Part shown: positions 1 through 5,634 of the stretch, one piece after another
Numbering within the stretch: position 1 is the stretch's first letter
Layout of the letters: each line of letters opens with the position of its first letter
DNA from: an uncultured Akkermansia sp.
Lineage (GTDB): Bacteria > Verrucomicrobiota > Verrucomicrobiia > Verrucomicrobiales > Akkermansiaceae
DNA length: 9,606 nt
Assembly (NCBI GenBank): GCA_904501975.1
Contig: CAJGCZ010000060.1
Location: 1 to 9,606, forward strand
Direction: 5' to 3'
The notes under the pieces: model-generated
What the model saw: the letters and a program-made list of their open reading frames with translations, nothing else
What the model was told of the DNA's origin: nothing
The model's database searches: none
Program-made: the position numbers and the translations under genes

Positions 1-10
1 CGTAGGTGCG

Positions 11-110
11 TTCTTCACTACAGCGCCAGCTGTTCTTCACCATCTGCCGCAGGCAGATTCTTCACCATGCCCAACGGGCATTCTTCACCACGGCGTAAGC
101 CGTTCCTCCT
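11..110. repeat. Tandem array of short variable hairpins with TTCTTCAC connector
   Basis: TTCTTCAC occurs at 11-18, 33-40, 58-65 and 81-88, with a degenerate TTCCTCCT at 103-110, giving spacings of 22, 25, 23 and 22 bases. Each interval holds a different small palindrome: CAGC/GCTG (21-32, loop GCCA), ATCTGCC/GGCAGAT (42-58, loop GCA), ATGCCC/GGGCAT (67-81, loop AAC) and ACGGC/GCCGT (90-103, loop GTAA). The connector is conserved while the stem sequences change and stay self-complementary, so structure rather than sequence seems to be kept. The array begins at or before the window edge. It lies downstream of the minus-strand ppa/GT10 unit. Function unknown; not CRISPR. Confidence 0.8.
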
Positions 111-120
111 CCCAAATACC

Positions 121-452
121 GCGAGCGCAGCGAGCCGAATTCGGAGCCCCGGTTGAGGGGCGCCATAAAATAGACCGGGGTGGAGCCGCGTTAGCGGCGG
201 AACCCCGGGTTAGACACCCATCAATTGGAACCCCGGAGGGGTGGCATAAAGGGTGGTATTATATTGTAGGCCTTTCATTATCCGTGTTTTATCAATAAAT
301 AGCATAAATATTGAAGCCACGCATTATGCCACCCCTAACGGGGTTCCAAAATATTTTTTCATCTTTCCCGGGGTTACGCTGCTGCGCAGCTCCACCCCGG
401 GCTACCATATACCGCCCCGCCGGGGCTCTTAAATTCCGTTCGCTTCGCTCAC
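121..452. repeat. Large imperfect inverted repeat, two 129-bp arms around an AT-rich centre
   Basis: The arm at 121-249 aligns over its whole length with the reverse complement of 324-452. Each arm carries the same series of nested GC-rich hairpins. In the left arm these are GCCCC/GGGGC (146-161), CCGGGGT/ACCCCGG (175-208, enclosing GCCGC/GCGGC at 185-198) and ACCCC/GGGGT (230-242). In the right arm the mirror set is ACCCC/GGGGT (331-344), CCCGGGGT/ACCCCGGG (367-401, enclosing GCTGCGCAGC at 381-390) and GCCCC/GGGGC (414-426). The inner tips are nearly identical: 227-249 and the complement of 324-347 both read GGAACCCCG...GGGGTGGCATAA. The 74-base centre is AT-rich with no gene. The outer arms have diverged more than the tips. 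This looks like two copies of one intergenic repeat family in opposite orientation; a small plus-strand reading frame at 311-496 lies inside it and is not credible. Confidence 0.85.
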
Positions 453-460
453 ATCAATGC

Positions 461-497
461 GCCCCACAAATTGTCATTTGTGGGGCTATCAACTAAA
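461..497. repeat. Palindromic hairpin repeat, copy 1
   Basis: GCCCCACAAA (461-470) pairs perfectly with TTTGTGGGGC (477-486), and T471/A476 extends the stem to 11 bp with loop TGTC. It is followed by TATCAACTAAA. Positions 464-497 match 8218-8251 at 30 of 34 bases, and in both places CTCTTAAATT lies a short way upstream (426-435 and 8161-8170). Here it is downstream of the minus-strand GT10 gene, so it could help end that transcript, but no T-run follows on that strand. Confidence 0.75.
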
Positions 498-538
498 CCC
501 CTCAACATTGCTTTCTGTAATAAAGTGCTGTTTAGCTT

Positions 539-1531
539 TTATATGGATTTGGTGAAACCGAGCTTGTAGCGCATCAGCTCCCAACCTTCTGCCAGCATGT
601 TGAAGAAATTGCGGCGCAAACGGTGTCTGCCGACAATGGAGATAGGCTTGGCGGGCATCGGGACTGTGGGCTTATCGTTGTTAGCCTCAATGAGAGCCGC
701 CACGCGGTTAAAGAAGTTGTGCTTTTCCACCATGATACGGCGTGCTTCTTTAATGGCCGGAAGTCGCTTTTCGTATTCGTTGTTGGCAATGGCCTCCTTA
801 ATAATGCGCAGGGCCTCGGGGGGATTATCCAAGGGAATACGAATAAAACTCTCTGCCGGGAAAACTTCTTCCAATCGGGGGTCGCCCACATAGAAGGTAA
901 GGCAGAGGCTCAGAATCGGGTCGGAAATCTTATCCGTCCAATGGTACGGCGCAACGTAGTTTTCTACAGCAATGGAGTATTTATAGTCGTTTTGTGCCTC
1001 GTATTTTTTCTGTAGCGGTTTCACACCACGGCCATACCAATCGAGCTCCGGCAGGTGCTCGGAAAGGTACTTGGTAAGAATATAGCGCTTTTGGTGCAGC
1101 GTATGTGTTTGCTGTTTGGCCGAGCAAATGGTTGCAATTTCCTTTGTTTTCGGATAATCGGGCATGGAGAATGCCTCCTCCATGGGAATATTGGCATACC
1201 AGTATAAGCAACCCTCGCCATATTGGTGATTTTTATGCGGGAGTTGCTGCGGTGTCTGCGTGGTCAGTACATATTCAAACTGAGAGGTAAAGCAGCGGGG
1301 ATATATTTTGATGCTGGGGGGCTCTTGGGTCACGAAAATGGTGTGCTCTTTGGGGCAGGCCAAAGGCTCTGCCTGTTTGTGCACACTACCACATTCTTTA
1401 GGTACTTCATCGTATACCACCAGCCAGTCGTAGTCGCGGCAGCTGCCGTCATACATGAAATGGCAATTTCCGCGGATTACTTCCAACTTCGTTGCAGGCA
1501 TGCCGCGCTGAATAACTTTGACTCGTATCAT
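539..1531 (-). CDS. GT10-family (alpha-1,3-fucosyltransferase-like) glycosyltransferase
   Basis: The 330-residue product resembles glycosyltransferase family 10, which transfers fucose from GDP-fucose to a GlcNAc or similar acceptor on surface glycans. The signature is the C-terminal nucleotide-sugar block at residues 183-231: YKYSIAVEN (182-190), then WTDKISDPILS (198-208), then YVGDPRLEEVFP (214-225) and ESFIRIP. This follows the family pattern of an FxxAxEN-like segment, a TEKI-like segment and a YxGxPxIxxxxP segment. EPP at 70-72 and the DWYGRG segment (164-169) also fit. No signal peptide or membrane segment is visible, so it probably acts at the inner face of the membrane. It starts 28 bases after the ppa stop on the same strand and likely shares its transcript. 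The exact acceptor, and fucose as donor, are inferred. Confidence 0.86.
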   Translation of the reverse strand: MIRVKVIQRGMPATKLEVIRGNCHFMYDGSCRDYDWLVVYDEVPKECGSVHKQAEPLACPKEHTIFVTQEPPSIKIYPRCFTSQFEYVLTTQTPQQLPHKNHQYGEGCLYWYANIPMEEAFSMPDYPKTKEIATICSAKQQTHTLHQKRYILTKYLSEHLPELDWYGRGVKPLQKKYEAQNDYKYSIAVENYVAPYHWTDKISDPILSLCLTFYVGDPRLEEVFPAESFIRIPLDNPPEALRIIKEAIANNEYEKRLPAIKEARRIMVEKHNFFNRVAALIEANNDKPTVPMPAKPISIVGRHRLRRNFFNMLAEGWELMRYKLGFTKSI

Positions 1532-1559
1532 GTTCCGATTTATCTTATAGGTTGCTCAT

Positions 1560-2051
1560 TCAGGGTCTCAGGCTCTCTGCAAAACGGATGAAGGATTCAT
1601 CCAAAATGCTGCAGGCACGCTCCACGCCAAAGAACTCGCCCACTTCCGTAACTTTATTTTGCAATGTTTTATAGGTGCGGAAGAAGTTTTGAATCTCCTG
1701 CAGATAGTGCGGGGGCAAATCTTCCAGCGTGTTGATGTGGTCGTAGCGAGGGTCGCCCACATTGACGGCCAGAATCTTCACATCCGGCTCGCCGCAGTCT
1801 ATCATATCCATGCCTCCGATAATGCGGCAGTCTACATAGCAGCCGGGGAAGGTGGGGGCAGAGGTAAACACAAGAATGTCCAGAGGGTCGCCATCCAAAT
1901 AACGTGTATGTTCAATAAAACCGTATTCTGCAGGATAATAGACGGATGAGTACAGCACGCGATCCAACTTAATGCGGCCCGTGCGTTCGTCCACCTCGTA
2001 TTTGTTTCGACTCCCCATCGGGATTTCGACTCTGGCTTCTACCACTCTCAT
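1560..2051 (-). CDS. ppa: Family I (soluble) inorganic pyrophosphatase
   Basis: The enzyme hydrolyses pyrophosphate to two phosphates and so pulls biosynthetic reactions forward in the cytoplasm. The 163-residue protein is close to the usual bacterial length of about 175. It shows VEIPMGSRNKYE (8-19, giving the active-site E9, K17 and E19), YPAEYGFI (39-46) and the metal-binding signature DGDPLDIL (53-60, with D53, D55 and D58). It continues with D85, D90 and K92 in the second acidic cluster and YK at 127-128. By position these correspond to the known catalytic residues of the E. coli enzyme, except that Cys86 stands where E. coli has Glu98. The start is supported by a promoter close upstream. 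A GT10 gene follows after 28 bases. The preceding thiE product releases pyrophosphate, which may explain the neighbourhood. Confidence 0.95.
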   Translation of the reverse strand: MRVVEARVEIPMGSRNKYEVDERTGRIKLDRVLYSSVYYPAEYGFIEHTRYLDGDPLDILVFTSAPTFPGCYVDCRIIGGMDMIDCGEPDVKILAVNVGDPRYDHINTLEDLPPHYLQEIQNFFRTYKTLQNKVTEVGEFFGVERACSILDESFIRFAESLRP

Positions 2052-2060
2052 GATGCTCTT

Positions 2061-2089
2061 ATTCTAACAGATACCAAGCTTGGCGTCAA
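2061..2089 (-). promoter_or_regulatory. Sigma70-type promoter of ppa
   Basis: Read on the minus strand, TTGACG (2084-2089) and TAGAAT (2061-2066) are separated by exactly 17 bases; each matches the consensus at 5 of 6 positions. Only 9 bases lie between the -10 box and the ppa ATG, so the transcript would start about 3 bases before the start codon. The spacer holds the 10-bp palindrome CCAAGCTTGG (2074-2083), a possible operator. No terminator is seen between thiM and this site, so read-through from the thi unit is also possible. Confidence 0.6.
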
Positions 2090-2100
2090 GGTGCTTCAAA

Positions 2101-2910
2101 TCAGATTTCCGTTAAACGTGCAGAAAATTCCAAGTCTTGCGGGGTCATGCGGTCTAGTTCATCGAGCAGGGCTGCAGCAAAGCTGCCGGGGTGCGGATAT
2201 TGTGCGGCAGCGCGCTCGCCGGCCAAGCCAAGAATAGCAGCGGTGGCCACGGCTGCCTCCAGTGCGTTATCGGCACAAGCAAGGCAGGCTGCACAAAGGG
2301 CACCCATGGCGCAGCCTACACCGGTAACCCGAGTCATGAGCTCATGGCCATTGGTGCATGTGATGGTTCGCTGGCCGTCTGTCATGTAATCGGTTTCACC
2401 GGTAACTAACACGGCGGCTCCGGTGTGGCTTGCCAAGGCTTTTGCGGCAGGGAGTGCGGCACTGCTTTCAGCTGCGCTTTCCACGCCACGGCACAGGGCT
2501 CCTTGGGCACCGGCCAAGGCAATAATCTCGGACGCATTGCCACGTATCATGGCCGGTGGTGTTTGAAGAAGTTGCTTGCAAACTTGGGTGCGGAACGTTA
2601 ACAAACCGACGGCAACGGGATCCAGCACCCACGGAATCCCGGCTTCCGCGGCATCGGTCACAGCGGTGAGCATGGTTTCTGCCTGCTCTGCCGATAATGT
2701 GCCCACATTCACCAGCATGCCGTTGGCGCAGCTGTGTAACAAATCGCGTATTTCCTGCGTATGGGTGAGCATGACGGGCACACCTCCCACGGCCAGGAGC
2801 ATGTTGGCAGTGATACTCTGCACCACATTGTTGGTGAGGTTGAGAATGAGAGGCTTTTGGTCGCGGATGCGTTGCAGCACCGCAGCGGCGGTAGTGTTCA
2901 GCGTATTCAT
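2101..2910 (-). CDS. thiM: Hydroxyethylthiazole kinase
   Basis: ThiM phosphorylates 4-methyl-5-(2-hydroxyethyl)thiazole with ATP, the salvage entry for the thiazole half of thiamine. From the ATG at 2910 the protein has 269 residues, the usual family length. It shows the substrate segment LNLTNNVV (23-30), LDPVAVG (96-102), the RGNASE motif (123-128), VTGETD (169-174) and the glycine-rich phosphate-binding loop VTGVGCAMGA (195-204) with the family's conserved Cys200. This start is preferred over an upstream in-frame one at 2952 because its ATG overlaps the thiE TGA in the sequence ATGA, which implies translational coupling. The upstream 14 residues (MRRRESHPSRPRTI) look non-coding and lie within thiE. 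Being last in the cysK-thiE-thiM unit, it supplies thiazole phosphate to ThiE. Confidence 0.94.
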   Translation of the reverse strand: MNTLNTTAAAVLQRIRDQKPLILNLTNNVVQSITANMLLAVGGVPVMLTHTQEIRDLLHSCANGMLVNVGTLSAEQAETMLTAVTDAAEAGIPWVLDPVAVGLLTFRTQVCKQLLQTPPAMIRGNASEIIALAGAQGALCRGVESAAESSAALPAAKALASHTGAAVLVTGETDYMTDGQRTITCTNGHELMTRVTGVGCAMGALCAACLACADNALEAAVATAAILGLAGERAAAQYPHPGSFAAALLDELDRMTPQDLEFSARLTEI

Positions 2911-3524
2911 AATAGTTCGCGGGCGGCTTGGGTGGGATTCTCTGCGGCGCAAATGGCTGATACCACAGCCACACCGGCAGCCAAACCGGTTGCACGGATG
3001 GCAGCTGTGCGCTCCTTATTAAGCCCGCCAATGGCCACGATGGGCAGGGGGCTTTGGCGGGCTAACTCTGCCCAGCCCTCTACACCCATGGGGGGCGGGG
3101 CATCATCCTTGGTAATGGTGGGGAACACCGGACCACAGCCGATGTTATCTACAAGCGCCGTATCTACCGCAGCCATTTGTTCTGCAGTTGTAACGGTTAA
3201 TCCGAGTATTTTATCCGGCCCGATGAGGGCGCGGGCTTGGGCCACCGGCATGTCATCCTGTCCAATGTGAATCCCCTCCGCATCAATTTCTACAGCCAGT
3301 TGCACGTTGTCATTGATAATGAGCGGCACCCCCACGCTGCGCAGATAGGCTTGCAAGGGAAGCACTTGCTCCTTTTGCTCCTCGTGCGACAATTTTTCTG
3401 AGCGATATTGCACCAAGGTTACACCGCCCTCCACAGCTCGGCGTACTGTTTCTACCAAGCCGTAACGGCAGCGCTCTACTTCATCTGTTACCAAATACAA
3501 GTGGTAATTGATATGTGGTTTCAT
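2907..3524 (-). CDS. thiE: Thiamine phosphate synthase
   Basis: ThiE joins hydroxymethylpyrimidine diphosphate to thiazole phosphate, giving thiamine phosphate and pyrophosphate. The 205-residue TIM-barrel protein has the family motifs in order: YLVTD (10-14), VQYRSEK (38-44, the pyrimidine-diphosphate-binding strand), INDN (70-73), GIHIGQDD (84-91), LGLTVTT (107-113), GCGPVFPTITKDD (129-141), PIVAIGGLN (161-169) and the phosphate-binding GVAVVSAI (184-191). The VQYRSEK segment appears one residue longer than the common VQLREK form. The start codon overlaps the cysK stop and the stop overlaps the thiM start, both as ATGA, so the three genes form one tightly coupled operon. No thiamine-pyrophosphate riboswitch is evident upstream of the unit. 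Confidence 0.95.
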   Translation of the reverse strand: MKPHINYHLYLVTDEVERCRYGLVETVRRAVEGGVTLVQYRSEKLSHEEQKEQVLPLQAYLRSVGVPLIINDNVQLAVEIDAEGIHIGQDDMPVAQARALIGPDKILGLTVTTAEQMAAVDTALVDNIGCGPVFPTITKDDAPPPMGVEGWAELARQSPLPIVAIGGLNKERTAAIRATGLAAGVAVVSAICAAENPTQAARELL

Positions 3525-4444
3525 GCAAATAAGGGGGTTGAATAATATCGGTCGGCGGAGTCAGGCAAGATGACAACTATAGTTTTGCCTGCATGCTCCG
3601 GGCGCTTGGCCACTTGAGTTGCTGCCCATAAGGCGGCGCCGGATGATATGCCTACCAGCACCCCGTCTTGGGTGCCCAGCTCTCTCGCCGTATGGAAGGG
3701 AACCTCGTTGTCTACGGTAATCACTTCGTCAATCAGTGAGCAATCCAGCGCCGCAGGGATAAAATTAGCCCCAATGCCTTGAATGGCGTGTGGCCCGGCC
3801 GCGCCGCCGCTCAGTAGGGGCGAGGTGGCGGGCTCCACAGCAACCACGTGCAAGTTCGGGTTCTTCTCCTTGAGGTATCGGGCCGTTCCGCTCAGCGTGC
3901 CACCGGTGCCCACTCCGGCCACCAAAATATCCACGTTACCCTCCGTGTCTGCCCATATCTCCGGCCCTGTTGTGGCGTAATGTGCCGCAGGGTTGGCCGG
4001 GTTTTCAAACTGCCCGGCAATGATGGCACCGGGAATGCTTGCCTGCAACTCTTCTGCCTTGGCTATGCTGCCTTTCATGCCTTCTGCACCGGGGGTTAAT
4101 ACCACCTCTGCACCGTACGCCTTCAGGATATTGCGGCGTTCTGCGCTCATGGTATCGGGCATCACAAGAATGGCTCGGTAGCCTCGTCCTGTGGCCAGTG
4201 CTGCCAGGCCGATTCCGGTGTTGCCACTGGTGGGCTCAATGATAGTGCCGCCGGGGCGCAAGGTGCCTGCTGTCTCTGCTGCTTCAATAATGAATTTGGC
4301 GGCGCGGTCTTTCACACTTCCTGTTGGGTTCAAATACTCCAACTTACACAGCAAGCGAGCCCCAAGCTCATGGCTTTGATTATACTGGGTCGGCTCCATC
4401 AACGGAGTGCCTCCTATAAGGGTACTAATGCTGCGGTGTATCAT
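3521..4444 (-). CDS. cysK: Cysteine synthase (O-acetylserine sulfhydrylase), PLP enzyme
   Basis: The enzyme makes cysteine from O-acetylserine and sulfide using pyridoxal phosphate. From the ATG at 4444 the protein has 307 residues, typical of CysK. Visible motifs are the PLP-lysine segment NPTGSVKDRAA (39-49, K45), the substrate loop EPTSGNTG (70-77), the phosphate-binding GVGTGGT (177-183), GISSGAA (265-271) and LPDSADRYYSTPLF near the end. An upstream in-frame ATG at 4483 would add 13 residues, but a promoter (4455-4483) covers that stretch and the family start MIHRSISTLIGGTPL fits 4444. It is the first gene of the unit with thiE and thiM. The sulfur link to thiamine synthesis is suggestive, yet thiazole salvage itself needs no cysteine. 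Confidence 0.94.
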   Translation of the reverse strand: MIHRSISTLIGGTPLMEPTQYNQSHELGARLLCKLEYLNPTGSVKDRAAKFIIEAAETAGTLRPGGTIIEPTSGNTGIGLAALATGRGYRAILVMPDTMSAERRNILKAYGAEVVLTPGAEGMKGSIAKAEELQASIPGAIIAGQFENPANPAAHYATTGPEIWADTEGNVDILVAGVGTGGTLSGTARYLKEKNPNLHVVAVEPATSPLLSGGAAGPHAIQGIGANFIPAALDCSLIDEVITVDNEVPFHTARELGTQDGVLVGISSGAALWAATQVAKRPEHAGKTIVVILPDSADRYYSTPLFA

Positions 4445-4454
4445 ATTGCTGCCC

Positions 4455-4483
4455 ATGCTAGCACATATATCCCACCAAGTCAA
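4455..4483 (-). promoter_or_regulatory. Sigma70-type promoter of the cysK-thiE-thiM unit
   Basis: On the minus strand, TTGACT (4478-4483) and TAGCAT (4455-4460) are 17 bases apart. The -35 box matches 5 of 6 consensus positions and the -10 box 4 of 6. The -10 box ends 10 bases before the ATG at 4444, so the predicted mRNA has a leader of only a few bases. It occupies the region between cysK and the divergent GH16 gene. Confidence 0.45.
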
Positions 4484-4560
4484 ATGGATTTCAGGGCATA
4501 AAAGAATGAGGAATTGTTTTACTTATGAATCCCGAAAATGGCGCCCACGTTCGTTTTTGC

Positions 4561-4588
4561 TTGAAACCGTACGGATACCCCCTATAAT
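4561..4588 (+). promoter_or_regulatory. Promoter of the GH16 gene
   Basis: TTGAAA (4561-4566) and a perfect TATAAT (4583-4588) are separated by 16 bases. Six bases follow before the ATG at 4595, so transcription would be expected to begin at or next to that ATG. Confidence 0.6.
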
Positions 4589-4594
4589 GTTTTT

Positions 4595-5557
4595 ATGGAA
4601 AAGCTTGACTGTGTATGGAAACAAGACTACCAATCCCGATGGGGGATGCTTGTGAAGAAATGGTTTTTATGTGCTGTGGCCTTTATCTCAATCCTAGGTG
4701 TGGGGGCTAAGGCGGATAACCCTAACCCGGAGTGGGTGCTTGTTTTCCAAGATGAGTTCTCCTCCTCTTCGTTTGCAGGCAAAAAATTAAAATGGGGGCT
4801 CAAATGGAATAAAATTGAATATTTGCCTCGCTCCGTCGCTGATTGGCGCAAACACCAATCGCGTGAAAACGCCCTCGTGGTGCCCGGTAAGCAAGGCAAA
4901 ACAAGCTTTGTGCGTTTGAAAGGTGTATACGGTAAATACAAAAGCCAGAGCTGCCAAACCGGCAACCAAGAGACCTTTGCCTGCGGTGGTATCTTTACCG
5001 ATAAAACGTTTTCGTTCCGATACGGCTATGTCGAGGTGCGTGCGCGCTTTGATTGTGCGGATGGTGTATGGCCGGCTATTTGGATGTTGCCCAAGAGTGG
5101 TGGGTGGCCCAATGGGGGTGAAATCGACATCATGGAACACATTAACCACCAAAAAAAGGTGTGGCAAACCATTCATTTGCTGCGTAATTCCGGTAGCGGC
5201 GATGCTTCCTCCACCATTAAACCCCAGCCTCCTATCAATGATGTTACCGGGTGGCATACATACGGGGCGGAATGGGCGCCCGGTCGCATTACTTTTTATG
5301 TGGATGGCAAACAAACCGGTTCCTTTACCGAAAAGTCGTTCACTCACTGGCCTTTTGATAGGGAGGTAGAGTTCTATCTGTTGATTGACCAACAAATAGG
5401 CGGTAATTGGCCCGGCCAAGCCAACCCCGCTCAACTGAAAGCCCAAAGCGTCAACTTCGATATCGATTATGTGCGTGTGTATTCTACCCCGCAATACAAG
5501 TTCGCCCCTCAAAAGAAGAAATCAGCAAAGAAAACTCCCGCTAAAGTCAAGCTATAG
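4595..5557 (+). CDS. Secreted GH16 glycoside hydrolase (beta-glucanase / endo-galactosidase fold)
   Basis: GH16 enzymes cleave internal beta-1,3 or beta-1,4 bonds in polysaccharides with retention of configuration; members in Akkermansia include endo-acting O-glycanases that open mucin glycans. The catalytic motif is NGGEIDIMEH (173-182): E176 nucleophile, D178 helper, E181 acid/base, with the extra residue of the ExDxxE subtype. Other jelly-roll landmarks are WVLVFQDEF (47-55), FRYGYVEVRARF (141-152), WPAIWMLP (159-166), WHTYGAEWAPGRITFYVDG (220-238) and the closing IDYVRVY (290-296). A signal peptide begins at Met18 and ends near AKA (38-40). The last 15 residues are lysine-rich. Start is uncertain: ATG 4595 fits the promoter, while ATG 4646 or GTG 4652, after a GGGGG run, gives a normal signal peptide. 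The substrate cannot be told from sequence alone. Confidence 0.92.
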   Translation: MEKLDCVWKQDYQSRWGMLVKKWFLCAVAFISILGVGAKADNPNPEWVLVFQDEFSSSSFAGKKLKWGLKWNKIEYLPRSVADWRKHQSRENALVVPGKQGKTSFVRLKGVYGKYKSQSCQTGNQETFACGGIFTDKTFSFRYGYVEVRARFDCADGVWPAIWMLPKSGGWPNGGEIDIMEHINHQKKVWQTIHLLRNSGSGDASSTIKPQPPINDVTGWHTYGAEWAPGRITFYVDGKQTGSFTEKSFTHWPFDREVEFYLLIDQQIGGNWPGQANPAQLKAQSVNFDIDYVRVYSTPQYKFAPQKKKSAKKTPAKVKL

Positions 5558-5576
5558 GCTGGTAACGCCCGTGCTA

Positions 5577-5619
5577 TGATAACTTGCACCCGAACCGGGT
5601 AGACCGGGTGCAAGTATCA
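5577..5619. terminator. Strong hairpin between convergent genes, possible bidirectional terminator
   Basis: ACTTGCACCCG (5582-5592) pairs perfectly with CGGGTGCAAGT (5605-5615); TGAT (5577-5580) and ATCA (5616-5619) extend the stem past a one-base bulge. It sits between the stops of the GH16 gene and the convergent protease gene. No T-run follows on either strand, so ending transcription here is inferred from position and stability. Confidence 0.6.
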
Positions 5620-5634
5620 CAGAGAAGCCCTTTA

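Noticed and set aside
1..110. CRISPR-like array
   Set aside because: The repeated part is only 8 bases, the units are 22-25 bases, and the variable parts are palindromes rather than unrelated spacers.
311..496. Plus-strand 61-residue reading frame
   Set aside because: It lies entirely inside the right arm of the inverted repeat and the adjoining hairpin, and has no recognisable protein features.
597..1015. Plus-strand reading frames opposite the GT10 gene
   Set aside because: They are shadows of a clear GT10 coding region and show no domain of their own.
2911..2952. Longer thiM start 14 codons upstream
   Set aside because: The extension lies within thiE, is arginine-rich and unlike the family, while the ATGA overlap at 2910 gives a normal-length protein.
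2468..3031. Minus-strand 187-residue frame and plus-strand frames across thiM/thiE
   Set aside because: They overlap two genes with complete family motifs, are rich in H, R and C, and show no motif.
4445..4483. Longer cysK start at 4483
   Set aside because: It would place the promoter boxes inside the coding region and add residues not usual in CysK.
4445..4594. Thiamine-pyrophosphate riboswitch before cysK-thiE-thiM
   Set aside because: The space is short, holds divergent promoters close to the start codons, and no CUGAGA-type conserved core was seen on the relevant strand.
4787..5512. Minus-strand 241-residue frame opposite the GH16 gene
   Set aside because: The plus strand encodes a full GH16 domain with its catalytic motif; the antisense frame has no recognised domain.
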